From the NCBI GenBank assembly GCA_018398585.1, contig JAGTTD010000018.1, positions 3,045,501 through 3,109,500 on the forward strand: a stretch of 64,000 nucleotides of DNA, given 5' to 3'. The position numbers and the translations under genes are program-made. This document shows positions 42,600-53,654 of this stretch, piece after piece. The DNA is from Simmondsia chinensis (taxonomy: Eukaryota > Streptophyta > Magnoliopsida > Caryophyllales > Simmondsiaceae). The notes beneath the pieces are model-generated. The model made no database searches, was not told where the DNA came from, and saw only the letters and a program-made list of their open reading frames with translations. The number at the start of each line of letters is the position of its first letter. The stretch's first letter is position 1.

Positions 42600-43415
42600 C
42601 TATATTGCCTGGCCTTCCTCGAAGCAAGAGAAATGGAGGTTTGTGAAGTCAATGGTCACAGTGCCATAACGTTGTAACCAATTTACTCCCAAAACCATGT
42701 CGCTACCCTGTAGGTCAAGCATGCGTAGGTCATCAATGAAAGTGGTGCCTTGAACCTTCCACCTAACACCTGTGCACTTTTGGTAACTCATTCGGCTTTA
42801 GCCGTTAGCTACGGTGACAGTCATCACCAATGTTGGTACGGTCTCTAGTCTCAACTCACGGATAGGCGTGTCCAACGGGCCAGGCCGGGTAGCGGCCGGG
42901 CCACGGGCCCTTTTTTGATGGGGGTTGGGCCCGGCTTGGGCTCGGGAGTCCTAATTTAAAAAAAAATTTATATTACTTTTGCTTTGTATTTTTTGATAAA
43001 CAAACTTATACTTTGAAATATTAGGCTCCAACTACGTTGTATTTGTACTTGTTACATTATTTATTTACCATTATTTACTATTACATATTATATATTTTAT
43101 TTTATTATATATATTTAGCATTATTAGTGCTTGGGATAAAATGTATTTGTATCTCACATTATTTATCAATAAATTATAATAATTTTAGTACAAAATGACT
43201 TTGTATTTTTTAAATTTTGTATTTTTTTTTAAGCCGACCAAAGCTGGCTAGGCCCGGCCCGGCCCAGCTCACAAACAGGCCGGCCGGGCCCCGACCCAAG
43301 CCTGGCCCGTGGCCATGCCTACTCACGGACCACAGCTGCATCAAGGAAGCTGCTAGTGCTCCCATTGTCAATGAGGACCGTGACGGCCCGTTTCTTGATG
43401 GATCCCCTTAGGCAC
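42600..43415 (-). pseudogene. Gypsy protease, split by a hAT MITE
   Basis: The active-site motif VLIDNGSTSSFLDAAVV (about 43330-43390) is followed by the hAT insertion at 42863-43321. The rest (FIDDLRMLDLQGSDMVLGVN, WLQRYGTVTIDF) continues at 42640-42790. The active-site triplet reads DNG, where DSG or DTG is usual. Confidence 0.8.
42863..43321. mobile_element. hAT-superfamily MITE with 8-bp TSD, in gypsy protease
   Basis: TIRs TAGGCGTGTCC and GGCCATGCCTA. TSD CTCACGGA at 42855-42862 and 43322-43329. At 459 bp it is the uninterrupted form of the 5387-6045 element, inverted relative to it. It split the protease frame, so it is younger than the gypsy insertion. Confidence 0.9.
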
Positions 43416-44200
43416 ATGGTGTTATGAGTAATGCGCCCTGAGAGAGCATTAAGGGAGATCTCCATCGTTCTTGTTTCCTCCTCTTGAGCCTCTTCCTCCT
43501 CAATGACCTCTTCCTCTTGCTCCTCTTCTACCTTTTCTTGCCCCTCCATGCTTTGGAGTTGCTTAGGCTTGCAAACGTGTCCAGGGAAATATTGTTCCTT
43601 GCACTTGTAACACTGACCGGGCTCGCGCCTGGGTGCGCTGGAGCCTGACGAAGTAGCTGGGCCTGACTTGGCCTCTCCGGACCTCGTCACGGACCCGTAG
43701 GATTGCGCTGGGCCCTGGAAGGACACAGACGGTCCGGTTCGCGCACTGGACACTGGCTTGCCACTAGAACCAGGCCTAGCAACAGCCGTTTCGGACCCTT
43801 TAGTGCCACGGATCTCAGCGATAGCAACGTCTTGAAGCTTGGCCTGCTCAAACGCCAAACTCAAGTCAGAAGGACGTGCGGCTTTGACTGAGGCTCTAAG
43901 CACGAGCTTGAGGCCATTGTTAATGCTGGAAATGAAGTAGGCCTCCGTTAGAGTTGGATGATAAATCAACATCCAGCTCTTAAACTCCTCAAAATGCATG
44001 ATGTAGTCCTCCATAGTACCGTTTTGGACAATTTTGCTGAATTCCTCCACAATGTCATGAAGAGATCGATCGCCAAACCTTTTACAAAGTTCATCTATGA
44101 AAAACTGCCAAGTGATCACCAGGTTTTTGAGCTCTAGAGCTCGATACCAAGCTTCACCGTGCTCCAGTAGGTGGTTAGAAGAAAACCCCTTCCTCTGTTG
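43400..44200 (-). pseudogene. Gypsy gag with CCHC-like knuckle, N-terminally truncated
   Basis: The gag body (EHGEAWYRALELKNLVITWQ, FIDELCKRFGD, YIMHFEEFKSWMLIYHPTLT) is followed by a Ser/Gly/Pro linker, the zinc knuckle CYKCKEQYFPGHVC (43560-43610) and an acidic Glu-rich stretch. The open frame extends upstream to 44305, but those codons come from the host flank: the LTR edge at 44203-44227 lies between. The true N-terminal gag part is deleted. Confidence 0.8.
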
Positions 44201-44227
44201 GCACACGTCATGCCAAGGGTCGTGACA

Positions 44228-44560
44228 GCCGAATAGCTTTGCTAAAGCTAAGCTCTCAAAGACATAGAAGATAAAGCTCTTAAGAAAGAAAGCATTGAAA
44301 AACATGCTTAGCTTGACAAGGCACTGATGAGCAGTTGATTAATGGAAAGATTGGACATTCAACTTATTGATTGATGGTAGTGAGAGTATAGCCTACTCAA
44401 TTTCAGATGTAGGTGACTACAACCCACTCAATATAAATTAGATAACCCAAAATTTTGAGTAGAAGGCTTATGGAGTTGATATCAAGAATTATAGGGGAAT
44501 GCTTATGTAGCAGGGAGGCAGATCCTTGATGGAGTTCTAATTACAAATGTGATGGTTCAT
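44228..44560. other. Unassigned stretch between gypsy and L1 relics
   Basis: Probably continuation of the sequence interrupted by the gypsy element. No clear protein similarity. Confidence 0.3.
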
Positions 44561-46400
44561 TAGTTGAAGAAGAAGAAGGAAGGTAGGAGTGCTCTTGAAG
44601 TTGGACTTCAACAAGGCTTACGATTTAGTCAATTGGAACTTTGTGGATGTTTTGTTTACAACAAATGGGTTTTGGGCTGATTTGGAGGTTGCAGATCTTC
44701 CATTGCATAATTAGTCCGACTAGTTAATCATTGTCAATGGTTGCCTTACCCTACCTTGTAGGATGGAGCGCGGCCTTCACTAAGGGGAACCATTATCTCC
44801 TTTTATCTTAATCCTTGTGAATGATGTTTTAAATCAACAACTTAAATGAAGTAGTTAGAATAGATGATATTTAGGGTTTGGAGATTGGATGGGATAAGTT
44901 TTGATAACTCACCTACAATTTACGAATGACACATTGATTTTTTTCCCTAGGGACCAAGGTATCGTTATGCATATCAAAAACCTGTTGAAGTGCTTTGAGA
45001 TTATTTCTGGGCTCCACATAATCGTTTCAAAATAATTAATTATTTGATTGGGTGCATCAGATGAGTGGGTGGTGACTATCTCTACGGATATTGGGTGTTG
45101 TGTTGCTTTGCTACCGACTAAGTATCTTGGGATCCCTTTGGGTGCTAATCCAAGACTTGAAGCTACATGGAAGCCCATTCTTGATTGTGTTGAGAAGAAG
45201 TTGGCTGGTTGGAAAGTAAAGTCCCTCTCTAGAGTGGGCCATCTTACCCTAATCAAGGCCATTCTTAATAACCTCCTGACATATTACCTTTCCAGTTTCC
45301 AAATGTCAAAGAAAATAACTAAGAAAATCATCAAGCTACAACAATACTTCTTTTGGGGTTTTAATGATGCCCGAAGGGGACTCCCTTCTCTAAGTTGGGA
45401 AGCAATTCAGAAACCAAAGCATTTAGGGGGTCTTGGGGTCTGTGATCTTTTGATCAAGAATGTAGCCCTACTCTTTTAGTGGAGGTGGCTTTTTGCTTGA
45501 AAAAGGCACAACACTTTGGAAACGAGTGGTATCTTCTATTCTTGGTGGCAGCGCGCTAGATGTAGCCCTGGCTCACTCCCTGTCAAATGTCGGTAGTATT
45601 CGAGTAGCTATAACTGAGGTTGATACAACCTTTACTGTGGTGGATTCATCTTGCCAAACATTGAAGTATAAGCACGGTGATCATTTGAAGTTAAAGTTTT
45701 GGAAGGATTTGTGGATTTGGGATCGATGCCTTGAGCAAAGATTTCAAGATTTATTTGGAGTCACATTACAACAAAACCATCTCGTTTGTCAAATGGGTAT
45801 GGGACGGAAATGAATGGCGATGATTGACATCATCCGTTTTTTTGCTAGAGAAGAGGCTATTGTGAGGAAGGCCTTTCTTTGAATTGGGCTTGGTCTAACT
45901 TTTGCATTATGAAATTGCGAGTTCTAGAACCTGATTCACATGATGGTATACCAATTAGAGATTCTACCGATGTTGAATATTGGAGTCATGATCCCTATGG
46001 CTTATTCTCGGTGAATTCTTTCGTGAATAAGACCGTGGATGGTTCACTAGTTTTTCATTAGGTGGATCATCTAGTATGTGGTGTCTGGAATGGCCTTGCT
46101 TCCCAAAAAGTCAAGGTTCTTGTTTGGATTACTTTGTTGGAAAAAATGAATTCAAAGGAGTGCTTATGGAATCTTGGCGTTATTGTGGAGGATGCGAAAT
46201 GGTGTTCGCTTTGTGGTGATGCGATTGAGATTGTTAATCACCTCTTCCTTGGGTGTAGAAGGGTGTGCGCATTGCGGTATGATTGTTTTGAATGGTGGGG
46301 GATTTCCTTGTTTGTTCTTAGTACAAATAGGGCTTACTTGAGGAATGGGTCTCTTGCCTTGTTGGAGGTCAGTTCCAAAAGAAAAGGTGGCTAACCTTGT
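44561..46400 (+). pseudogene. L1 LINE ORF2 relic: RT C-terminal half and zf-RVT domain
   Basis: Stops and frameshifts throughout. Landmarks in order: LDFNKAYDLVNW (about 44610), LSPFILILVNDVLN (about 44800), LPTKYLGIPLGANPRLEATW (about 45110), LAGWKVKSLSRVGHLTLIKA (about 45205), IIKLQQYFFWGF (about 45330), WEAIQKPKHLGGLGVCDL (about 45400) and a zf-RVT domain CSLCGDAIEIVNHLFLGCR (about 46200). This is the standard order of plant L1 ORF2. The region of the catalytic FADD box (about 44905-44940, TYNLRMTH-like) is decayed. The 5' half and 3' UTR are not identified. Confidence 0.8.
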
Positions 46401-46860
46401 TTTTCGTGGTTATTTGGGTAACTTGGATAAGATTGTGTTTAATGAAGGTGTTTGGTTTCATACGGATGTTTTCTAGAGTGTGAGGATAACATTGGGGTTT
46501 TGGATAAGGATATGGTGTGAGGATTTTCCCTACTGGCCGCGTAAGAAAGCCGGAAATTGATTGTATTAAAACTTGGAGGTGCCCAATTGTCACCAAACAA
46601 AGCTACCGTTTAGGTTGTTGCGGTTGGGATGCTTTGCTGCTGAGCTTTTGCTACGGTACCAACTTTTAACTTTGCTTTATATCTTTTGGATGGGGTGGGT
46701 TATAGGAATGGGTGTTGGTGTTGTTTTGATCAAAACCTGCAACAAGTAAGGCGTTGGGTCAATTACAAACTCAATGCAGGTCACTAACTACCAATCCAGG
46801 CAGATGCGAGAATAATAATTATGCTACCCTTCGAATTCAATGTGCGTATGGAGCAAACCT
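46401..46860. other. Unassigned stretch
   Basis: Probably decayed L1 or Tat sequence; no recognisable motif. Confidence 0.25.
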
Positions 46861-47455
46861 AGCTCGAAGGGGAAGTGGAAGCTTTGGATGAGGTAGAGTA
46901 GGTCAAAATGGTTGTAGAAGTCAAGGCCTCCAACAACAACAACAACAACAGTTGGGAGGGGTGGATGTACGCAGCCTTACCTCAAGGCCTCCAATGGAGG
47001 TAAATTTGAAACCTTAGCTTATGAATTAGATATTTGTGTCTCAAGCTGGTTGGAGAACACCCAAAAGTAGTTAAATAGATGCTTAATGCATTGTATGTTC
47101 CCAATTAGCAGATTAAACCTTAGTGCATTAAGGTGAACTTTGATGGGGTCTTCGTGAATAGAGCTTTGGTAGATAATGGTGCAACAATAAACATCCGCAC
47201 TTCTTATATGTTTGGAGTCATAGGTAGTCCTTAGATGATCTCTTTAACTCAATTGTGGAAATTTATGGTTTTTTAGAAGCCATTATTAAGTTTAAAGAGG
47301 TCATTTTAGTAGATTTGATTATTAGTACTTTGAGTAAACCGACAACCTTCTTTATAGTGGACATTACTCAAGCTACATTTCATTACTCAAATGGGATTGG
47401 CTTCATGTCAACTACTGCATCCATCCTCTCTGTATCAATTCTTACTCATTTGGAA
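46861..47455 (+). pseudogene. Tat/Retand-type gypsy protease relic
   Basis: LVDNGATINIRTSYMFGV (about 47168-47220) matches the Tat protease active site (V-D-G/N-G-S/A-x-x-N-I). It is followed by a KFKEVILVDLIIS stretch and FFIVDITQATFHYSNGIGF (about 47350), the counterpart of the F-x-V-V-D...YNALLGR segment. It has frameshifts and stops. Orientation and decay agree with the gag relic at 36968-39408, so these are probably one element, split by later insertions. Confidence 0.5.
46934..46981 (-). mobile_element. 48-bp RTE tail micro-insertion with 13-bp TSD
   Basis: TSD TCAAGGCCTCCAA at 46921-46933 and 46982-46994. The insert is five CAA units followed by GGGAGGGGTGGATGTACGC of the tail module. 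The GGGAGCCC...CACTGGG part between them is missing, so there is an internal deletion or template jump as well as 5' truncation. Confidence 0.8.
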
Positions 47456-47463
47456 TCATGATA

Positions 47464-47648
47464 ACAACAAATAACAACAACAACAAACCCAGTGCCTGCA
47501 AGGGCTCCCGCAAAAGCAGGGTCTGGGAGGGGTAGACGTACACAGCCTTTCCCCTTCAGGAGGCTACCCTGAAGAGAGGCTGTTTCCGAGGACCCCCAGC
47601 CTGAGAGAATTGCCGCCGCAGAGAGCAAGAAACCTGAGAATAACCGTC
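47464..47648 (-). mobile_element. 5'-truncated RTE LINE 3' end
   Basis: The minus-strand tail GAGGACCCCCAGCC (inverted LINE lead), the CCCTGAAG module, GCGGGAGCCCTTGCAGGCAC and TTG repeats. The flanks TCATGATA (47456-47463 and 47649-47656) form a short 8-bp TSD. No 5S head. It lies next to the copia 3' LTR. Confidence 0.75.
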
Positions 47649-47660
47649 TCATGATAGGTA

Positions 47661-47835
47661 TGACAATATGTGAATGTATAGTATTGGAAATAATTGGTGC
47701 TCCTAGAATTGGAGCCCTCTCATATATTTATAGAGTTTACACAGAACCTCAAGGCTAAGTCTAATGGGCCTAGTCTATAAAATTGTAGCCCATTACTAAT
47801 AGAGCTCACTATATATTATACATTATAGTCTAACA
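47661..47835 (-). mobile_element. Copia 3' LTR (about 175 bp)
   Basis: The inner edge TCTAACA (47829-47835) is certain because the polypurine tract GAGGGGGGA (minus strand) abuts it. The outer edge TGACAATATG at 47661 is the most likely TG; another TG nearby could be the true end. Short LTRs are usual for Ale elements. Confidence 0.65.
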
Positions 47836-47859
47836 TCCCCCCTCAACCGAAGCAGGAGA

Positions 47860-49330
47860 TATACGAAGGCAAAGGTTGTGTCTGAATAGAAGAAAGAGTT
47901 GTTCTGGCAGATTCTTGGTGAAGATGTCAGCTGTCTGTTGTGAAGAAGAAATGTGTAGAACTTGAACAAGTCCCATGTGGACGCGCTCTCGTACGAAATG
48001 AATGTCGATCTCAATATGCTTGGTGCGGACGTGCTGCACGGTGTTGGTGGACATGTACATGGCCGAGACATTATCGCAATAAAGCAAGGTAGCCCAGGGA
48101 AGAAGAAGACCAAGCTCACCAAGTAGAGAGCGAAGCCAACAACACTCAGAGACGGCATTTGCAACCGCCCTGTACTCGGCCTCTGCACTGGAGCGCGAAA
48201 CTGTCGACTGATGTTTCGAAGACCAGGAAAGATTTTCACCTAGAAAAACACAAAAACCAGATGTAGAGCGACGGGTATTAGGACAACCAGCCCAATCGGC
48301 ATCAAAGTACGCAACTAGTTGATCCACACGAGAACAGGAAATGGTTAACCCAAAATCGATGGTGCCCTTGATGTGCCTGAGAATGCGTTTAACAGCTATC
48401 CAATGAGGCAAACGTGGAGCATGCATAAACAGACATACTTGTTGCACAGCATAAGAGATGTCAGGACGAGTGAAGATAAGATATTGAAGAGCACCAACTG
48501 TAGAGCAATATAAGGTAGAATCAGTCATGGGATCACCATCTTCCAGTGAAAGTTTAGATTTGGAATCTGTAGGGGTTGCAACTGGCTTGCAAGACAGCAT
48601 GTTGGTCTTATCAAGTAGGTCATGAACATACTTGGACTGAGATAAGAAAAGACCGTTGGAGGAGTGCGAGACTGAGATGCCAAGAAAATAATTAAGCCGT
48701 CCCAAATTTGTCATATCGAACTCAGAGCATAGAGAGTGCAATATAGCTTGAAGAAGTGCAGCAGAGGATGCAGTAAGAACTATATCATCAACATAAACCA
48801 ACAGTATAGCCATGGCAAATAGAGATGAATTAGACTTACAGTCGGTGAAGCCAATCGTGCGGAGAAAAGTAGCGAAGCGAGTGTACCATGCTCGGGGTGC
48901 CTACTTAAGACCATAAAGGGACTTGTGTAATTTGCAAACATGATCAGGAAATTGAGGATTGATGAAACCTGGAGGTTGTTTCATATAGACCTCTTCATTA
49001 AGATAACCATTCAAAAAGGCATTTTAAATATCAAGCTGGTGAATGGGCCATTGTTGAGATGTAACGAGAGCGAAGACAGTACGGACTGTGGCGGGTTTGA
49101 CAACAGGACTGAATGTTTCACCATAATCAATGCCATTTCTTTGTGTGAAGCCTTGTGCAACCAAGCGAGCTTTTTAATGTTCTACTTCACTTGTAGAAGT
49201 TTGCTTAACACAAAAAACCCATTTAGAGCCTACAACTTTACCATGAGAAGGGAGAGGAACAAGATCCCATGTCTTTTTACGAATAAGAGCATTGTACTCA
49301 TCTTGCATGGCATTCTTCCAATTTTCATCC
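47860..49330 (-). pseudogene. Copia reverse transcriptase and RNase H
   Basis: The RT N-terminal half has stops (WKNAMQDEYNALIRKKTWDL at about 49320, [41 protein letters not shown]). The catalytic box LLVYVDDIVL lies at 48800. The frame is open from 48813 to 47830: DMTNLGRLNYFLGISV, the PYRSTVGALQYL-like VGALQYLIFTRPDISYAV, and RNase H with DADWAGCPNTRRSTSGF, SRSSAEAEYRAVANA and KHIEIDIHFVRE. The end QTADIFTKNL is the usual copia C-terminus. Confidence 0.88.
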
Positions 49331-49695
49331 GTAAGAGCCTACTTATTGGAGAAAGGAACCTCGGGCAATGTATTATAAGCAAGCATAGAAGGTTGAATAA
49401 GAGGTTTAACAATACCAGCTGTGGAACGTGTGACCATAGGATGATGAGATAGGGGCAAGAGATCGCGAGGCTCAGAGATCTCGGTTGGCTCAACCGCGAC
49501 AGCTGGTGACATGGGCGGTGATGGTAGGCCGGGCAGTGGCGGAGTAACGGGTGGCGGTGGAGCCACGACTGCTGATGGCGGGGCACCTGCGGATAGGGGA
49601 CCCAATTGCTGCTGAATCATCCCGGGAGGCAGTGCGGGCATGCTACTTGCCTGCGAAAGGGGAGGTGATGCAAGATGAAGACGACTTATCATAGA

Positions 49696-50970
49696 TTAAG
49701 AGAAAGTACCCAACCGAGCGAAAAGAAAATCTGTTTCATCAAATACAACATGCCTCGAAATGATGACTTTGTTAGTAGAAAGATCTAAGCATTTGTACCC
49801 CTTATGGTTTGGTGGATAGCCCAGGAAAACACATAAAGTGGACCGAGGTGCAAGTTTATGTGGAGCAGTAGCAGTCAAATTAGGATAGCAGGCACTTCCA
49901 AAAACATGAAGGTGAGCATAATCAACCTTTTGTTTATATAAGCGTTGATATGGGATGTTTTTCTTAATAGCAGTAGAGGGCAATAAGTTGATAATATGAG
50001 TAGCAGCAGAAACAGCCTTAACCTAATACTCCAAAGGCATACAAGCTTGAAAAAGGAGAGATCGCATCATATTACCAATAGTTCTGTGCATACGTTCAGC
50101 TTTTCCGTTTTGTTGGGATGTATGAGGGCACAAGACCTGACTAAGAATGCCCCATTGTATAAAAAGGCCATTAAAATCACGATTAATATATTCAATCCCA
50201 TTGTCACACTGAAACTGTTTGATTTCCACACCAAATTAATTTAAGATATGCGCACGGAATTGAAGAAACAAATCAAACACATATGATTTAGAACGCATCA
50301 GGTAAATCCATACAAAATGAAAATAATCATCCAAAAATAATAAATAATATTTATAACCACTGAAACTAAGAACAGGTGATGTTCATACATCAGAGTGAAC
50401 GATGTCAAAAGGATGCGTAGTACTAGAAACAGACTTCTGAAAAGGTAAACGACTATGCTTGCCTAGTTGGCAAGCATGACACAAACTAGACTCTAAAGGA
50501 CTGGAACAGGAAATAAATTTTTGCTTTACTAAGGATGACAAAACTGGCTCCCCTGGATGGCCTAAGCGACGGTGCCAAAGAGAAGAGGAGACTCGTGAAG
50601 CGACGAATGATGTAGTAATGGTAGGTGATCCTGGTACTGTAGAAAGAGGTCCCGGACTGACACAGTGGATGATAGTTGACTTCAGTTTAGGAGCCTTGAC
50701 AGTAAAACCAAAAGAGTCAAATTCAAGGAGACAATTGTTGTCTAAACAAAATTGACGAATAGAAAGTAAATTTTTAGAAAGACCAGGAACAAAAAGAACT
50801 TTGTTTAAAACAAAGCGACCTGCAGGAGTAGATATAAAACAAGATCCAATACTAGAGATAGAAAGACAAGCACCATTACCAACTAAAATTTTATCAGACC
50901 CGGTGTATGAAGACAAGGATGTTAGGATACCTGGATTATTTGTCATGTGGGAGGAGGCCCCGCTATCCAT
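49696..50970 (-). pseudogene. Copia protease and integrase
   Basis: The protease active site MDSGASSHMTNN is at 50935-50970. The GAG-pre-integrase/HHCC region is LWHRRLGHPGEPVLSSL...CHACQLGKHSRLPF (50450-50575). In the integrase core the first Asp is in IVHSDV (50390), the second in FQCDNGIEYINRDF (50205) and the Glu in QQNGKAERMHRTI (50090). The C-terminal part is HVFGSACYPNLTAT...PRSTLCVFLGYPPNHKGYKC (49780-49920), typical of copia. There are stops after HSDV, before FGVEI and at 49696. Confidence 0.85.
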
Positions 50971-51029
50971 GACCCAAGAGGGATCAAGAGTAGGGGTGGA
51001 ATAATATTGTGGAGAGTACTAACTCGCAT

Positions 51030-52205
51030 TAAAAACTGGATAGAAACCATAGCCAGTAGTATAAACATTATTTGCAGGATGAAATTGTGGATTAGAAACG
51101 TTACCACCCGAGGGAGCAGAACCAAAAGGAGGAGGTCAATATTGCGTGTTAAACTGCGAATAAAGGGCACGCCCCTAAAATTCGGAGCCCACATATTTTG
51201 CATCCACTGATTGCCATAACCGCGACTGTTTTTACCTTTGCCACGACCATTACCACGACCTCCACGACCACGACCGTTACCACGGCCATTACCATGCTGA
51301 TTTCCATAACCAGGCTGCTGTTGTTGAGCAGGAAAGGCTGCCTCTTGACTGGTTGATTGCAGCTGGGGTGGTGGCGGTATGGCCGATGTGACTGTGACCG
51401 GCGGAGGGGTCGGGTTCGCACCTGAGGCCCCGGCTGCGAGAAGAACAAATGAAGAGCCTACATTGGCATGCTTAAGACGAGAGTTCTCATTCATCAACAT
51501 AGAACGGGCCTCAATAAAGGATGGGATGGGAGCACGGGACGTAATAGATGTACAAACAGCACTGTAATCCTTTTCATCAGAAAGACCATCCACAACAGCG
51601 AGAACCATATCAACATCAGTAATAGAGGCATTGACAGATTTGAGATTATCAGCCAAAGATTTAATCTTCGTGAGAGAGGCTAACATGGAGAGATTGCCTT
51701 TCTTAATATTAGTTAATTCATGTTTAAATTGTAATTGACGTGATTGTGCAAAATTAGTAAAAAGACGGGTGATAGAACCCCAAAGCGATGCAGCAGTGAC
51801 ATCATTATTAGTACCACACACAGCACTAGCAAGATCGAGAGAGATAGTACCAAATATCCAGGAAATAAGAAGATTATCAACCTGTCTCCAATAGCTATAG
51901 TGGTGAGCTGAAGTAACAGGTTGAGAGGAGGTGCCATCAAGGAGATCATCCACAGCAGAACCTTTACAAGCAGAAAGAAAAGACCGGCGCCAAACTAGAT
52001 ATATAGATGGATCGTTCAGATCTAGGGTCGAGGAAATTTGATGGCGAATATTTGAGAAGCTAAATGGTGTGGGGAGCGAAGGACCACCGGCGGGAGGGGG
52101 TGGCACCGTCTCATGGGGAGCGGTGGTAGAGGAGGTTGTGTCTGCCATGGGGACGGCGGCGGATCTGGTAGATCTGGAGGTTCTGGCGGTGGCGGAAATC
52201 TGCAA
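51030..52205 (-). pseudogene. Copia gag
   Basis: The likely start is the ATG at 52145 (MADTTSSTTAPHE); the open frame extends 20 codons upstream into leader sequence. Gag core: LDLNDPSIYLVWRRSFLSAC, WRQVDNLLISWIFGTISLDL, FTNFAQSRQLQFKHELTNIK, MVLAVVDGLSDEKDYSAVC. A Gln/Gly/Arg-rich tail follows (GRGNGRGRGGRGNGRGKG). No CCHC knuckle is seen, in line with many Ale elements. A frameshift after FRGVPFI (about 51175) separates gag from protease. Confidence 0.85.
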
Positions 52206-52209
52206 ACCT

Positions 52210-52470
52210 TACAGTAAAGCTGTCCTATTTGAATGGGTACTGCCCACAAAGCTTGAACAATATAATGGTAGATGACAAGTTGGTCATGGCTTATTCTAAC
52301 TTTGTGCAGGCCAGGTTCTATAAAGAGGGCACTGGCCGTATACAAGTAAGCAGAGGACATATGGAGGTGCCCAAAGAAAATGAGGGTGACGCTTGTCCAA
52401 ATGGTTGTTTTATCACCATTTTGAGTGAACCACTAACAGAAATAGACATCGGCAGTGTGAAGCTTCCTTG
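52210..52470 (+). pseudogene. Possible Tat-type pol linker relic
   Basis: NGYCPQSLNNIMVDDKLVMA (about 52230-52290) resembles the segment after the Tat protease (C-V-P-S-T-L-H-Q...D-G-K-L-V-x-V). It may be the continuation of the protease relic at 46861-47455 beyond the copia insertion. Support is limited to this one motif. Confidence 0.35.
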
Positions 52471-53494
52471 ACCTGGATGTATAGAGTATTATGAAAACTC
52501 TTTTGATCAAAGTTCTTAATTGTTGTGAATTTATGTATTGATCCTAAAATTGGGAAGAAAGAGGGAGAAGAGAAGAAGGGGGGGGAGGGGGGGGGGGGGG
52601 TGGTTGTTTGTTGTTGTTTACCCAACAAAGTTCAAGAGTTGGGAACAATGTTTGTTTGTTAATGATGCATGTGTTTGGCATGTGAATGGAAGTGATTAGA
52701 GGTAGTTAAGCACTCAAAGAGGTTACTAAGGACATTGTTGAAGGTCAGATACTTGAGATCGAGATGGTTGTTACAAAGGATTTGAGGGACATGAAGAGGG
52801 ATGCTAACCTAAATACGTGCCTTCTATGGAGGAATCCCAACATATAGCGGAAGACTCAAGGTCCAGAGGCATGCTTGCATACTTATATTAAATCAGGAGC
52901 ATCAATTGTTTTTGTATCCATAAATAAGGGAACCAATAGATTTTTTTTATGTTGGTATGGAGGCAGTAGGGAATATTTCTGCTGCTAGTGAGATCCTATC
53001 CCTGGTTGCGTCTTCGGTCTTAGGTGATCGTCATCACTAGACTAACCTTGCTCGATGGGAAACTGATAGCTTAGCAAAGGGTCCTAATATTATAAAGCAA
53101 ACACTTCATTTTATCCTTGTGCACACATGCTTTATTGCCTTTTCTTTTCCACTAGAGCAGCTATACTCTCTGTGTGTTTTATGTTATAGTTTCTTGCATT
53201 TACCCTATAATAAATTTAACTTGTGCCAATGGCTAAAGGTTTTGGCGATCAAACTTTGAACTTGAATGCATTGACATGGATTGATGGCCTAATTTGGTTC
53301 ACTCCACCGTAATTTTGTTAAGTTTAATCTTATTTGGGTTACTATGAGTAAGAGTTTCCATTCATGGACCTGATCGAATCGAGTTCAAGCTATGTTGCTG
53401 AGCTCTCAAGTTTATCTCTACCATAATTCTCAACTATAAGGGCAAGTTTAGTATGGGTTAAAAGGGGTTAATTAACCACTAATCCATTTAATCC
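52471..53494. other. Unassigned stretch with G-rich tract
   Basis: A G-rich run of 21 bases with one A lies at 52579-52600, followed by TTG/TTGTT repeats. No protein similarity found; may be further Tat remains. Confidence 0.3.
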
Positions 53495-53508
53495 TATTTG
53501 ATTTACTA

Positions 53509-53640
53509 CAACAACAACGAACCCAGTGCCTCCAAGGGCTCCCACATACACAGGGTCTGGGGGTAGATGTACGCAACCTTCCCCTTTTAGGGGGCTACCC
53601 TGAAGCGAGGTTGTTTACGATGACCCCCAACCTGGGATCA
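53509..53640 (-). mobile_element. 5'-truncated RTE LINE 3' end (132 bp)
   Basis: Perfect 14-bp TSD TATTTGATTTACTA at 53495-53508 and 53641-53654. Inverted tail with CAA repeats, CCCAGTGCCTCCAAGGGC, and LINE lead GACCCCCAACC at its upstream end. Confidence 0.88.
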
Positions 53641-53654
53641 TATTTGATTTACTA

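Larger units (their letters stand above)
40033..44227 (-). mobile_element. Ty3/gypsy retrotransposon body with collapsed 5' LTR
   Basis: Read on the minus strand: 5' LTR remnant of about 25 bp (44203-44227), gag, zinc knuckle, protease (split by a hAT MITE), RT, RNase H, partial integrase, polypurine tract, 3' LTR. The 5' LTR body, primer site and gag N-terminus were lost by one internal deletion that kept the LTR edge and TSD. Most of the integrase core and post-integrase part is also deleted (break near 40625). The lineage is probably a chromovirus from the zinc-knuckle form, but no chromodomain remains to prove it. It inserted into the Tat relic. Confidence 0.85.
47836..52205 (-). mobile_element. 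Ty1/copia retrotransposon, Ale/Retrofit-like, lacking the 5' LTR
   Basis: Complete copia domain order on the minus strand: gag, protease, integrase, RT, RNase H, polypurine tract, 3' LTR. Several in-frame stops and at least one frameshift (about 51175) make it inactive. The sequence stops about 50 bp upstream of the gag start: no 5' LTR or tRNA primer site lies to the right, so the 5' end was deleted or never inserted. Right of it, Tat-like pol linker sequence resumes, suggesting insertion in the Tat relic. Confidence 0.88.

Noticed and set aside
43319..44305. Gag starting at the ATG at 44305
   Set aside because: The first 35 or so codons are host flank and LTR edge (44203-44227), so the frame is joined by chance through a deletion.
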